Source: Clostridia bacterium (GTDB lineage: Bacteria > Bacillota > Clostridia > Oscillospirales > CAG-272). From it: a DNA stretch of 49,042 nucleotides. Made by a program: the position numbers and the translations under genes. Location of the stretch: assembly GCA_017621655.1 (NCBI GenBank), contig JAGASS010000024.1, forward strand, positions 1 to 49,042. Direction: 5' to 3'. Positions within the stretch are counted from its first letter, which is position 1. Each line of letters opens with the position of its first letter. Shown here in pieces: positions 16,695 to 23,971 of this stretch. Under the pieces are notes generated by a model. It had not been told where the DNA came from. It was given only the letters and a program-made list of their open reading frames with translations, and ran no database searches.

Positions 16695-17888
16695 TCATTC
16701 CTCTTCAATAAACGAATATATCTTCTCGATCTCGCTCGCGTTGCCGTAATCGGTGCTCATGCAGTTTTCGGAAAGCATGAGCATAAGCTCGCCGTCGAAA
16801 AGAAGCGAGGCAATGCCCTCGGCGCAAGCGCGGTTTTCAAGCGGAACGATAATGCCGTCAAAGCCGTCCTTGAGCTGACTCTTAGCAGTTGCAAAATCGG
16901 TAATAACTACCGGCTTGCCGAGTATCTGCGCTTCAAGCACCGCTATCGCCTTGCCCTCGTATAAGCTCGGCTGAGCATAAACGTCGCAAGCATCTATATA
17001 CGGATAAGGATTCGCCTTCGATCCAAGAAGGATGACCGTATCCTCCATACCGTACTTCTCAATATTTTCTCTTATCTTTGCCTCTTCCGTTCCGCTTCCG
17101 AGAATGTACCAGCGGAAATCCGCGCCGATCCTCTTCATTTCATGTGCAATTATCGGTACGGACACAAAATTCTTCTGCTCGTGAAGCCGTCCGCAGGAAA
17201 CTATGACGGGCTTGTCCGTCTTTATCTCATTCTGCCCCTCGAGCGCCGATTTGCGGATCGCGTCGGGGGAATAGATATTGTCAATACGTATCAGCTTATC
17301 ACCAAGCGTCGGGAACTTCGTCAAAAACGCCTTACTTACCGACTCGGATATAGACACGATACCGTCGTACCTTTCCCACATCTTCGTTTCCGACTCGGTA
17401 TCGAAATCGAGGAATGAATAGTCCGTATGTATCCAGGCAAGCTTTTTCTTGCCTACGCATTTTTCGATTCCGAAATAATGCGGAGTCAAAAAGCTGATAA
17501 CGAGATCGTATTCGGTGTCGGATATCTTCGGCATATACTTTTTCGTATACTTGTGACTGTACTCGACCTCAACGCCGACGGGATTCTTCAGACCATGCTT
17601 TTTAGTAAACGCTTTTGCACGTTTTTTGCCGATAAAACGCCCGAAAGCGACACCAAAACAGCCCTTTTTCAGGGTGTTTGCGATCGGCTCACCGAGGCAA
17701 GTGTACTGCTTTATCTCGGGGAGGAGATTGATTCCCTCGGGAATGAGATCGAAAAGCTCGCCGTCGTGCTTCATTAAAAACAGATCGACCTGATATTTAC
17801 TTTTATCGAACGAGGAAAGAAGCCCGATAAGCGCTCTTTCCGCGCCGCCGATATACATCGCGTGCGAAAGAACAAGTACCTTTTTCAT
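16695..17888 (-). CDS. Family 4 (GT-B) glycosyltransferase
   Basis: Retaining glycosyltransferase. N-terminus MKKVLVLSHAMYIGGAERAL carries the GGAE acceptor-side motif; IVSCGRLHEQKNF is the GT4 donor-domain start, and YAQPSLYEGKAIAVLEAQILGKP gives the E-x7-E type catalytic signature. About 397 residues. Start at the ATG at 17888, with AAAGG upstream and a four-base overlap (ATGA) with the preceding gene. Cytoplasmic, acting on the growing lipid-linked glycan. Confidence 0.92.
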   Translation of the reverse strand: MKKVLVLSHAMYIGGAERALIGLLSSFDKSKYQVDLFLMKHDGELFDLIPEGINLLPEIKQYTCLGEPIANTLKKGCFGVAFGRFIGKKRAKAFTKKHGLKNPVGVEVEYSHKYTKKYMPKISDTEYDLVISFLTPHYFGIEKCVGKKKLAWIHTDYSFLDFDTESETKMWERYDGIVSISESVSKAFLTKFPTLGDKLIRIDNIYSPDAIRKSALEGQNEIKTDKPVIVSCGRLHEQKNFVSVPIIAHEMKRIGADFRWYILGSGTEEAKIRENIEKYGMEDTVILLGSKANPYPYIDACDVYAQPSLYEGKAIAVLEAQILGKPVVITDFATAKSQLKDGFDGIIVPLENRACAEGIASLLFDGELMLMLSENCMSTDYGNASEIEKIYSFIEEE

Positions 17889-18613
17889 TTCTTTTTCCTT
17901 TTCAAAAAGTCGAGGCAATGCTCGCCGAAGGTTCGGCGGAGCTTGCGCGTTATCTTAACTCGGAAACGAACCCAGCCGTTTATCCAGCTCGACGAATAGT
18001 GATGTATCGAAATAGTCTTGTCGGTGATCGTTAAGATTCCCGTTGAGTAGAACATCGGACACATATATTCCGACGGCAAAATTCTTATATTGCCGGGCAG
18101 AAGCTGATCCTTGTTTTCCTTCTCAAAGCCGTATTTGTACAGCGAACGGGTATTGCGGACGGGACACGGCGTAAGGTCGAAGCTTCCGTCCTCTTTTACG
18201 AATGCCTGTCCCTCGTAATCGTCCATCATCGTCTTGACAGCGGCATTTCCCTGCTCCGCGCCGAAGCCGAGACCCGACGCAACGGTTATTCCGTCCGATT
18301 CGATAGCGAAAAACGCCTCGTGCTCAAGCAGAAAGTCAATATTCTTTATTATCTCAACGTCGGTATCGAGATAGATTCCGCCGTTTTCATATATGATCTT
18401 CAAGCGCGCATAGTCGCTGACGAACGCCCATTTTTTCATTTCATACGCCTGTCTTACGTAAAGAGGACAGGACGAAATATCAAAATTTTTCTCGTTCCAG
18501 AGGACGATCTCGTAGTCAGGGCAGTACTTTTTCCAGCTCTTAAGGCACTTTTTGCCGAGATGCGGAAGCTTATTACCGCCAAACCAAACGTAATGTATCT
18601 TCTTCGGTATCAT
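17885..18613 (-). CDS. GT32-like glycosyltransferase (DXD sugar-binding)
   Basis: Capsular polysaccharide synthesis-type transferase. N-terminus IPKKIHYVWFGGNKLP is the hallmark of the family. The DXD region is GGIYLDTDVEIIKNID, preceded by WAFVSDYARLKIIYENGG. 242 residues, normal length. Both ends overlap neighbours by four bases (ATGA), so it belongs to a tightly coupled operon. The sugar is unknown. Confidence 0.92.
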   Translation of the reverse strand: MIPKKIHYVWFGGNKLPHLGKKCLKSWKKYCPDYEIVLWNEKNFDISSCPLYVRQAYEMKKWAFVSDYARLKIIYENGGIYLDTDVEIIKNIDFLLEHEAFFAIESDGITVASGLGFGAEQGNAAVKTMMDDYEGQAFVKEDGSFDLTPCPVRNTRSLYKYGFEKENKDQLLPGNIRILPSEYMCPMFYSTGILTITDKTISIHHYSSSWINGWVRFRVKITRKLRRTFGEHCLDFLKRKKK

Positions 18614-19683
18614 TTTATTACCTCGATAGTTTTTCTTACGACCTCGTTTCGGTCAAAGTTCTTTTCAACGTGCGCGCGTCCGCGCTTGCCCATCGTCTCT
18701 CTTTCGCTTTTAGACATAAGGCAAACACGCTTCATCGCGCTGTAAAGCGCCTCACCGTCGCGAACGGGGCATATCAGCCCGCTTTCCTCCGAAACGACTG
18801 CCTCACGGCAACCGTAAACGTCGGTCGTCACAAGCACTCGCCCGATCGCCGCGCCCTCAAGGAGAACGTTTGACATTCCCTCGTGGTAGGACGGCAAAAC
18901 GACAGCGTCGCAGGATCTGTATAGCGACGCAACGTCATTTACAAATCCGAGATATTTGATTATTCCCTTCTCGTGAAGCTCGTTTACGACCTGCTCGTAG
19001 GAATCCTCAAAGATTCCCGCGATACTTAGCTCAAAACGTTCACCGAACTCACTCTTCAGCTTTTTTGCGGCATAAAACAGCTCGTCCACGCCCTTTTCCT
19101 TCATGATTCGGCTGACGAACGCGAATTTCACGCTATCACCCTCAGGCATCGGAGTAAGTGAGAAAGCGTCAAGGTCGACTCCCGCGCCGCTAAATACAAC
19201 GGCTTGATCCTTTTTAATGATCTTCTTGTTCACGAAAAGATCGCGGTTGCCCTCGTTTTCAAAGAAAACGGCTTTCGCCTTCTTAGCCGCCGCGCGGTAC
19301 ATGACCGAAACAACGGTCTTGAGTCCCTTTCGGTAAAATGCACTGCCGAGTCCCTGAACGTGCAAATAATACGGCACCCCAAGCTTTCGGCAGGCGTAAC
19401 CGCCGTAGATATTCGGCTTTATGGAATAGGTTATCACCGCATCTGGGTTGACCTCTTTGATGATCTTCTTATACTGCCTATAAAGCTTCAGATCGCTTAT
19501 CGGATTTATTCCTCGTCTGTCAACGTCGGCATAAACAATATCGCAGCCGAGCTTCTTAAGCTCCTCTTCTCCGCCGTGCGGCACGCAAGCCGTCACCGAC
19601 GCGCTTTTGAGCAACTCACGAATAAGCGCTCCGCGGTAAATTACGAGCATTCCGCCGTTGTTTGATATTATAAGATAACGCAT
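18610..19683 (-). CDS. Family 4 glycosyltransferase, first gene of the polysaccharide operon
   Basis: CapM-like GT-B transferase. N-terminus MRYLIISNNGGMLVIYRG; ITYSIKPNIYGGYACRKLGVP is typical of the PglA/CapM group that acts early in repeat-unit assembly. FAFVSRIMKEKGVDEL starts the donor domain and VLPSYHEGMSNVLLEGAAIGR is the catalytic signature. 357 residues from the ATG at 19683; a GGAG is 14 bases upstream, rather far. A GTG at 19716 has no ribosome site. It follows a consensus promoter. No initiating phospho-glycosyl transferase is in the window. Confidence 0.9.
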   Translation of the reverse strand: MRYLIISNNGGMLVIYRGALIRELLKSASVTACVPHGGEEELKKLGCDIVYADVDRRGINPISDLKLYRQYKKIIKEVNPDAVITYSIKPNIYGGYACRKLGVPYYLHVQGLGSAFYRKGLKTVVSVMYRAAAKKAKAVFFENEGNRDLFVNKKIIKKDQAVVFSGAGVDLDAFSLTPMPEGDSVKFAFVSRIMKEKGVDELFYAAKKLKSEFGERFELSIAGIFEDSYEQVVNELHEKGIIKYLGFVNDVASLYRSCDAVVLPSYHEGMSNVLLEGAAIGRVLVTTDVYGCREAVVSEESGLICPVRDGEALYSAMKRVCLMSKSERETMGKRGRAHVEKNFDRNEVVRKTIEVIK

Positions 19684-19734
19684 AATATGGTAGAACACTC
19701 CTTTTCTTGCGCGCACTAATGGGCATACAGTATT

Positions 19735-19763
19735 ATTATATAATATAATAATAGTATTGTCAA
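19735..19763 (-). promoter_or_regulatory. Consensus sigma-A promoter of the polysaccharide operon
   Basis: Minus strand: TTGACA (19763-19758), 17-base AT-rich spacer, TATAAT (19740-19735), about 50 bases before the first ATG. A perfect consensus, so strong constitutive expression is likely. Confidence 0.88.
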
Positions 19764-19790
19764 GATGGGCTGTCTGCGCTTACAACAGTT

Positions 19791-19814
19791 AAAAAGCACC
19801 CTTTCGGGTGCTTT
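19791..19814 (-). terminator. Intrinsic terminator of the structured RNA candidate
   Basis: Minus strand AAAGCACCC-GAAA-GGGTGCTTTTT. The stem is the same as that of the terminator at 21611-21637. No protein gene ends just upstream on the minus strand, so it terminates either the RNA at 19835-19960 or the operon further up. Confidence 0.8.
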
Positions 19815-19834
19815 AATTTTTGATTTGATTGATG

Positions 19835-19960
19835 GAGGGAATCGAACGGGTCGGTAGTGAATGACTGCCGGGGGCAGTCAGAGCCGTAGAAATTGCACAC
19901 AATTCCTACCAGACCTTGAGCCCGCAGGCGAGACCGATTCCCCTCGGATCCACCAAAAGT
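19835..19960 (-). ncRNA. Structured RNA candidate, tRNA-like in places, unidentified
   Basis: On the minus strand an outer stem joins GAGGGGAATCG (about 19945-19935) with CGATTCCCTC (about 19853-19844). Inside are a 10-bp hairpin GTAGGAATTG/CAATTTCTAC with loop TGTG and a 7-bp hairpin GACTGCC/GGCAGTC with loop CCC. GTTCGATTCCCTCC resembles a tRNA T-arm, but the T stem does not pair, so it is not a normal tRNA. A terminator follows 20-odd bases later. Upstream, TTGAAA with TATTCA at 17-base spacing near 20030-20000 is a weak promoter candidate. I do not recognise the RNA family. Confidence 0.45.
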
Positions 19961-20098
19961 GCCGCTAGCGCAACTAAAAGACGAAAGAATCTTAAATAAA
20001 TAATGAATAGAACCGAAACCGCGCTTTTTCAATTTAATGAACCATTACGAGTTAATAAAATTCACATTAACAGTAGATAAATGCAGCAAACCACCGCT

Positions 20099-20182
20099 TT
20101 ACACCAAAGCAAGGAATAATCCAACCAATAATATAAAGAAAACAATTTTTAGAAAATCTCCTAAGTTTTCCGGATCTTTCAT
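20099..20182 (-). CDS. 27-residue single-helix membrane peptide
   Basis: Predicted product: MKDPENLGDFLK followed by IVFFILLVGLFLALV, that is a short polar head and one membrane helix. The ATG overlaps the stop of the upstream membrane-protein gene (TAATG), and AAGGGG lies eight bases before the start, which supports translation. No family is recognised. It is the last gene of the AT-rich micro-operon. Function unknown; small helices of this type often modulate a larger membrane partner (inference). Confidence 0.5.
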   Translation of the reverse strand: MKDPENLGDFLKIVFFILLVGLFLALV

Positions 20183-20595
20183 TAGCGTTTCCCCTTCTCG
20201 AGCATTTTGCAACAGTCATTATGTGCCAACTTGATTATTACCCAGTACAGAACCGACCCGATCATATAACATACTAGATCTAAATAATCTTTAACCGACG
20301 AGGGCTTAATTATTGGTCCAATATACTCCCAAATTAATCCCGCACAAAACCCTAAAAGCAATATCCATCTTAACTTCACCATTTCCTTGTTGATGGTGAT
20401 AAGTAATATATTGCAATAGGATATAAAAAACAGCGGACAAATCAAATCGTTAAAATAGCATATGAAAAAACATCTAAAATGTCCAGATGTGTTTTTCTTC
20501 AAATGCATATTATTAATAAGATAGAGAAATAACACAGTGACCATTAAGATTAAATTGATTTTTCGTTGCTTTATACTTGAAAGAATCTTATTCAT
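20182..20595 (-). CDS. Small multi-pass membrane protein, function unknown
   Basis: 137 residues with about four hydrophobic segments. The pattern FFICYFNDLICPLFFISYC and later GLIWEYIGPIIKPSSVKDYL, DLVCYMIGSVLYWVI resembles a conserved uncharacterised family of small membrane proteins (acidic FND and WE..GP..KPSSV motifs); I cannot name it safely. AT-rich compared with the flanking operons. Only GAGAAA precedes the ATG, so the start is less certain. It is followed by the overlapping 27-residue gene. Confidence 0.65.
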   Translation of the reverse strand: MNKILSSIKQRKINLILMVTVLFLYLINNMHLKKNTSGHFRCFFICYFNDLICPLFFISYCNILLITINKEMVKLRWILLLGFCAGLIWEYIGPIIKPSSVKDYLDLVCYMIGSVLYWVIIKLAHNDCCKMLEKGKR

Positions 20596-20663
20596 TTTCT
20601 CGTTTTTTACATGCTCGAATGATCCGTTCTAATTTTGGTCTTGAAAGCGTTTGCTTTTACAAT

Positions 20664-20726
20664 TTAAACGAGCGCCAATATCAGCACCGCAACTATTATC
20701 GCGCCTACAATACTCCAAAAATTCAT
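20664..20726 (-). CDS. 20-residue hydrophobic membrane peptide
   Basis: MNFWSIVGAIIVAVLILALV: one membrane helix and nothing else. A strong AGGAGGGG ribosome site lies five bases before the ATG, a far better site than expected by chance in this AT-rich stretch. It lies 39 bases downstream of the GRAM-domain gene, on the same strand. No homologue recognised. Confidence 0.5.
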   Translation of the reverse strand: MNFWSIVGAIIVAVLILALV

Positions 20727-20765
20727 TACGTCCCCTCCTTTATTTATTGCACTAAACTCTAAACA

Positions 20766-21107
20766 TCATTTATTCAAGCTATTGACCGCTTGAGTTATTT
20801 GATAAATCCATTCATCGGTATCTTTTCTCGTAACTACAAAAGAAAGATATTCCCCTGATTTAGTAGCAAACGAGATGTTATTTGACACCATGTAAGATGT
20901 GGATCTTATGCTTGCCGGGTTCTGTATATCGGATAAGCAGTACTCATCAATTTTCGACCCGAAGTTAAAAGCGTGGGCTTTAAAAACAATTCTTTGGTTA
21001 GTCAAAAAGAGCCATCCTCCTTTACTGCCAAATAATTGCATTTTATTAGCGGCACCAGACATCAAAATGTATTCATTTGCGTTTAAATCCAAATTTTTAA
21101 ATCCCAT
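20766..21107 (-). CDS. GRAM/PH-like domain protein
   Basis: 113 residues, one domain. The segment GGWLFLTNQRIVFKAHAF is the core of GRAM or bacterial PH-like domains (strand, turn, strand with LTNxR). The rest, IDEYCLSDIQNPASIRSTS and the C-terminal helix DEWIYQITQAVNSLN, completes such a fold. No signal peptide or membrane helix, so cytoplasmic and perhaps membrane-associated by lipid or protein binding (family knowledge). AGAGGA precedes the ATG. It lies between the lipoprotein gene and two micro-membrane genes. Confidence 0.75.
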   Translation of the reverse strand: MGFKNLDLNANEYILMSGAANKMQLFGSKGGWLFLTNQRIVFKAHAFNFGSKIDEYCLSDIQNPASIRSTSYMVSNNISFATKSGEYLSFVVTRKDTDEWIYQITQAVNSLNK

Positions 21108-21134
21108 TGTACACTTTCCTCTTAAAACGTATTT

Positions 21135-21275
21135 TTAGCAAAACGGACAATCCTTTTTTTGAAAATATCCGGTGCCACCACAGGCTTCACACTCATCTTC
21201 AGAATTACACCCGACAGCAAAAAAACATGTTAAAACTGACAGTAAAATCAAAATAACACAAATAGATTTTTTCAT
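21135..21275 (-). CDS. 46-residue lipoprotein with a CxxCxGxG zinc-finger-like motif
   Basis: Signal peptide MKKSICVILILLSVLTCFF with a lipobox ending AVGC (Cys23). The mature part of about 24 residues is built around CEACGGTGYF (Cys29, Cys32) and CPFC (Cys43, Cys46), the CxxCxGxG pattern of DnaJ-type zinc fingers. GAGGTG is seven bases before the ATG, and a consensus promoter lies just upstream (21307-21335). First gene of the micro-operon. Function unknown; an extracellular metal-binding or redox-sensing micro-lipoprotein is possible (inference). Confidence 0.65.
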   Translation of the reverse strand: MKKSICVILILLSVLTCFFAVGCNSEDECEACGGTGYFQKKDCPFC

Positions 21276-21306
21276 ATATGACACCTCAATCTGCTAGTTT
21301 TAAATT

Positions 21307-21335
21307 ATTATAGTACAAATCTTTACTAATGTCAA
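21307..21335 (-). promoter_or_regulatory. Consensus sigma-A promoter of the small-membrane-protein operon
   Basis: Minus strand: TTGACA (21335-21330), 17-base spacer, TATAAT (21312-21307), about 32 bases before the lipoprotein ATG. An inverted repeat TACTA-N7-TAGTA (21324-21340) covers the -35. Confidence 0.85.
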
Positions 21336-21377
21336 TAGTAAATTTATTTACTTGATATAATAAAAGTAAATAATACT
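21324..21377. promoter_or_regulatory. Three inverted repeats in the divergent promoter region: XRE operator candidates
   Basis: TACTA-N7-TAGTA (21324-21340), AGTAAAT-TT-ATTTACT (21337-21352) and AGTA-N5-TACT (21365-21377) share AGTA half-sites. They flank an extended -10 (TGATATAAT, hexamer 21354-21359) facing the XRE gene and overlap the -35 of the opposite promoter. This is the usual layout for an autoregulated repressor (inference). Confidence 0.55.
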
Positions 21378-21392
21378 GTTGTTGGTGAAGAA

Positions 21393-21602
21393 ATGAATTA
21401 TATAAAAAGAATGCGCGACTTACGCGAGGACAGTGACAAGACGCAACAGGAAATTGCCGAGATTCTCGGCACGTCGCAGACGATGTACGCGCGGTACGAG
21501 CGCGGGGCAAACGAGCTTCCGATAAGGCATTTACTCAAGCTTTGCAAATACTATTCCGTAAGCGCCGATTATTTTCTCGGATTGACTGATGAGAAGAATT
21601 GA
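21393..21602 (+). CDS. XRE-family helix-turn-helix regulator
   Basis: 69 residues, essentially one HTH_3 domain: MRDLREDSDKTQQEIAEILG, then TSQTMYARYERGANELPIRH as the recognition part and LLKLCKYYSVSADYFLGLTD as the conserved end. Cro/CI-like DNA-binding protein. GGTG lies before the ATG. Divergent from the small-membrane-protein operon, with inverted repeats between. Followed by an intrinsic terminator. Confidence 0.9.
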   Translation: MNYIKRMRDLREDSDKTQQEIAEILGTSQTMYARYERGANELPIRHLLKLCKYYSVSADYFLGLTDEKN

Positions 21603-21610
21603 ACAAAGTT

Positions 21611-21637
21611 AAAAAGCACCCTTTCGGGTGCTTTTTT
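21611..21637 (+). terminator. Intrinsic terminator after the XRE gene
   Basis: AAAAAGCACCC-TTTC-GGGTGCTTTTTT, starting nine bases after the stop. Confidence 0.88.
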
Positions 21638-21678
21638 GACCTCATAACGGTTTTTTACCACCTTTTAGATGCTTTTTC

Positions 21679-21707
21679 TTGCATTAAATGACGCGTTGTG
21701 CTACAAT
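21679..21707 (+). promoter_or_regulatory. Sigma-A promoter of the M13 peptidase gene
   Basis: TTGCAT (21679-21684), 17-base spacer, TACAAT (21702-21707), about 35 bases before the ATG at 21742. Confidence 0.75.
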
Positions 21708-21741
21708 ATATTTAACAAAATTTGACTGTTCGGAGGAAAAA

Positions 21742-23640
21742 ATGGAACAAGTTAGAATTCAGGACGATCTTTTTACGTTCGTCAATCAAGAAAAATTAGA
21801 CGAGCTCGTCATTCCCGACGATCTTCCCAGCGTTGGCGGATTTGCGACGCTGGCTATCGAGATCCAGAAGCTTATGATCGACGAGTACAAGTCGATGTGC
21901 GAAAATGGCACTTACCCGAACGACTATCTGAAGCGTTCGTGTACGCTGTTCAAAGCGGCAATGAACGCAGAGAAGAAGGCCGCTGACGGAATCGCGCCTG
22001 CACTTGCGTATTTCTCGATAATTAACGGCCTTGATTCGGTCGACGAGATGAATAACAATCTCAAGGAATTAGTGATTCGCGGGATTCCCCTACCCTTCAC
22101 CGTTGGTGTTGATACCGACATGAAGGACACTGCTCACCACGCAGTTTACCTTCAGGGTCCGAGAGTAATTCTCCCCGATGCTTCTTACTACAAGCCCGAG
22201 ATGGAAGCACAGAAAACTGCCATTCTCGGAATATGGAGCGGTATGGCGCAGGTCATTCTCTCGAAGACCGATCTTTCGCCCGAGGATCAGGCGCAGTATC
22301 TGTCCGACACGCTCGCGTTTGACGCACTTCTCGGTCAGACCGTAAAGACGAGCGAGGAATGGTCCGAGTACGTTAAGATGTACAACCCCACGAAGACCTC
22401 ACGCGTTTGCACACTTCTTAAGCCGATAAAGTTCAAGAATCTGCTTACGGAGCTTTTCGGACACGTTCCCGAGAACGTTATCGTAACCGAGCCGAGATAT
22501 TTCAAGGCGTTCAGCACGATATTCAACGAGGAAAACTTCCTCCTTTACAAGCATTGGGCATACGTTACCGGTCTTATTAATTCCTGCCCCTACCTCAGCG
22601 AAGAGCTTCGCGAGATCGGAAGCTCCTACTACCGCGCTATCGCCGGAATCCCTGCAGTTACTCCCATTGACAAGTTCGCCTATGAGCTTGCATCGGGCTG
22701 GTATTCAGAGCCGGTAGGAGTTTACTACGGTGATAAGTACTTCGGTCAGGAAGCTAAGAAGGACATCACCGAGATCGTTTATCAGATAATCGACACCTAC
22801 AAGGAGCGTATTCAGAATAACGACTTCCTCGAGGATGCGACCAAGGAAAAGGCGATCCTCAAGCTTTCGAAGATCGGCGTTAAGATGGGCTATCCCGACA
22901 AGGTCGATCCCTTCTTCGATCAGCTTGTATTCGACGAGAATCAGTCTCTTTTCGATATCGTTACTTCGCTTCGTAATATTGAGCTTGAGCATCAGCGTTC
23001 AAAGCTTGACAAGCCCGTAAACCGCGAAAAGTGGGCGATGCCGGGTCACATGGTCAACGCCTGCTACGACCCCTTTGTTAACGACATCACCTTCCCTGCA
23101 GCTATTCTTCAGCCGCCATTCTACTCGCTCAAGCAGTCGAGAAGCGAAAACCTCGGCGGTATCGGCGCGGTCATCGGTCACGAGATCTCTCACGCCTTTG
23201 ACAGCAACGGCGCAAAGTGCGACGAGAACGGTAACATCAATAACTGGTGGACCAAGGAAGACAACAAGAAATTCAATTCCAAGATCAAGGCGATGGCAAA
23301 GCAGTTCGACAAGATCGAGCTTCCCTGGGGTATCGTCAACGGCAAGTTTATCGTAAGCGAGAATATGGCGGATAACGGCGGTATGGCTGTTACGCTTGCT
23401 ATTATGGCGAAGACCGAGGGCGTTTCCTACGAGGAATACTTCAAGAACTGGGCGCGCGTATGGTGCATGAAGGCGAAGCCCGAATATCAGCAGCTCCTTC
23501 TCAATCTCGACGTTCACGCGCCTGCAATTCTCCGCGCGAATATGCAGCCGAGAAACTTCCCCGAATGGTATGAGACCTTCGGCGTAAAGAAGACCGATAA
23601 GATGTATATCGCACCGTCTAAGCGCATTATTATTTGGTAA
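21742..23640 (+). CDS. pepO: M13-family zinc metallopeptidase (PepO/neprilysin-like)
   Basis: Zinc endopeptidase of oligopeptides, 632 residues. The N-terminal domain is M13_N-like (FTFVNQEKLDELVIPDDLPS). The catalytic HExxH is HEISH at residues 480-484 (GAVIGHEISHAFDSNG), and the third zinc ligand lies in ENMADNGG at about 540-547. Other family signs are NACYDPFVNDITFPAAILQPP and the end VHAPAILRANMQPRNFPEW. No signal peptide, so cytoplasmic, as PepO of Gram-positives. The start at 21742 has CGGAGG six bases upstream; an earlier in-frame ATG lies inside the promoter. Monocistronic. It might degrade peptides imported by the Opp system in this window (inference). Confidence 0.96.
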   Translation: MEQVRIQDDLFTFVNQEKLDELVIPDDLPSVGGFATLAIEIQKLMIDEYKSMCENGTYPNDYLKRSCTLFKAAMNAEKKAADGIAPALAYFSIINGLDSVDEMNNNLKELVIRGIPLPFTVGVDTDMKDTAHHAVYLQGPRVILPDASYYKPEMEAQKTAILGIWSGMAQVILSKTDLSPEDQAQYLSDTLAFDALLGQTVKTSEEWSEYVKMYNPTKTSRVCTLLKPIKFKNLLTELFGHVPENVIVTEPRYFKAFSTIFNEENFLLYKHWAYVTGLINSCPYLSEELREIGSSYYRAIAGIPAVTPIDKFAYELASGWYSEPVGVYYGDKYFGQEAKKDITEIVYQIIDTYKERIQNNDFLEDATKEKAILKLSKIGVKMGYPDKVDPFFDQLVFDENQSLFDIVTSLRNIELEHQRSKLDKPVNREKWAMPGHMVNACYDPFVNDITFPAAILQPPFYSLKQSRSENLGGIGAVIGHEISHAFDSNGAKCDENGNINNWWTKEDNKKFNSKIKAMAKQFDKIELPWGIVNGKFIVSENMADNGGMAVTLAIMAKTEGVSYEEYFKNWARVWCMKAKPEYQQLLLNLDVHAPAILRANMQPRNFPEWYETFGVKKTDKMYIAPSKRIIIW

Positions 23641-23935
23641 GCAGGCAAAGTTCCTCGTCTCTTTGGTAGGGGAGGGGTTTCCCCTCCCGCGTAAAAACAA
23701 TGTTACATTGTTCCAGTGCGGACAGTCGAGGTGAGGGGTTCCCCGAAACGAGCGACCGCGAGTTTTGGGGAACCCCGAGGTTGCCTGTCCCTACAAATTT
23801 ACGTTCAACCTACCTTTGTCAGGAAAAGGTTTCTCTTCACGTCAAACTGGCGACCATTGGTCGCCCCTACAAGAGAATTTCAAACGTCCTCGTAGAGGCG
23901 ACCAATGGTCGCCCGCAAAAGCGCTTTATACCCAT
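23641..23935. repeat. Intergenic block of dispersed GC-rich repeats
   Basis: Contains three hairpin-rich units. First, GTAGGGGAGGGG...CCCCTCCC with the tail AAAAACAATGTTAC (about 23667-23706). Second, GGGGTTCCCC (23733-23742) with its partner GGGGAACCCC at about 23769-23778, ending GTCCCTACAA. Third, two 17-bp near-palindromes GGCGACCATTGGTCGCC (23849-23865) and GGCGACCAATGGTCGCC (23897-23913). No gene seen. Confidence 0.7.
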
Positions 23936-23968
23936 CAAAAAAGCCGACTGATTTCAGTCGGCTTTTAT
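23936..23968 (-). terminator. Intrinsic terminator of the sugar catabolism operon
   Basis: AAAAAAGCCGACTGA-TTT-CAGTCGGCTTTT; on the minus strand the stem is followed by TTTTTTGATG. It lies just after the stop of the NagB-like gene at 23972. Confidence 0.88.
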
Positions 23969-23971
23969 TAT

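Noticed and set aside
19845..19957. Ordinary tRNA gene
   Set aside because: GTTCGATTCCC and a terminal CCACCA-like stretch on the opposite strand are tempting, but no seven-base acceptor stem with a paired T stem and anticodon arm can be built on either strand.
19760..20032. 90-codon minus-strand frame
   Set aside because: It runs through the terminator and the structured RNA candidate and has no ribosome site; the product is not protein-like.
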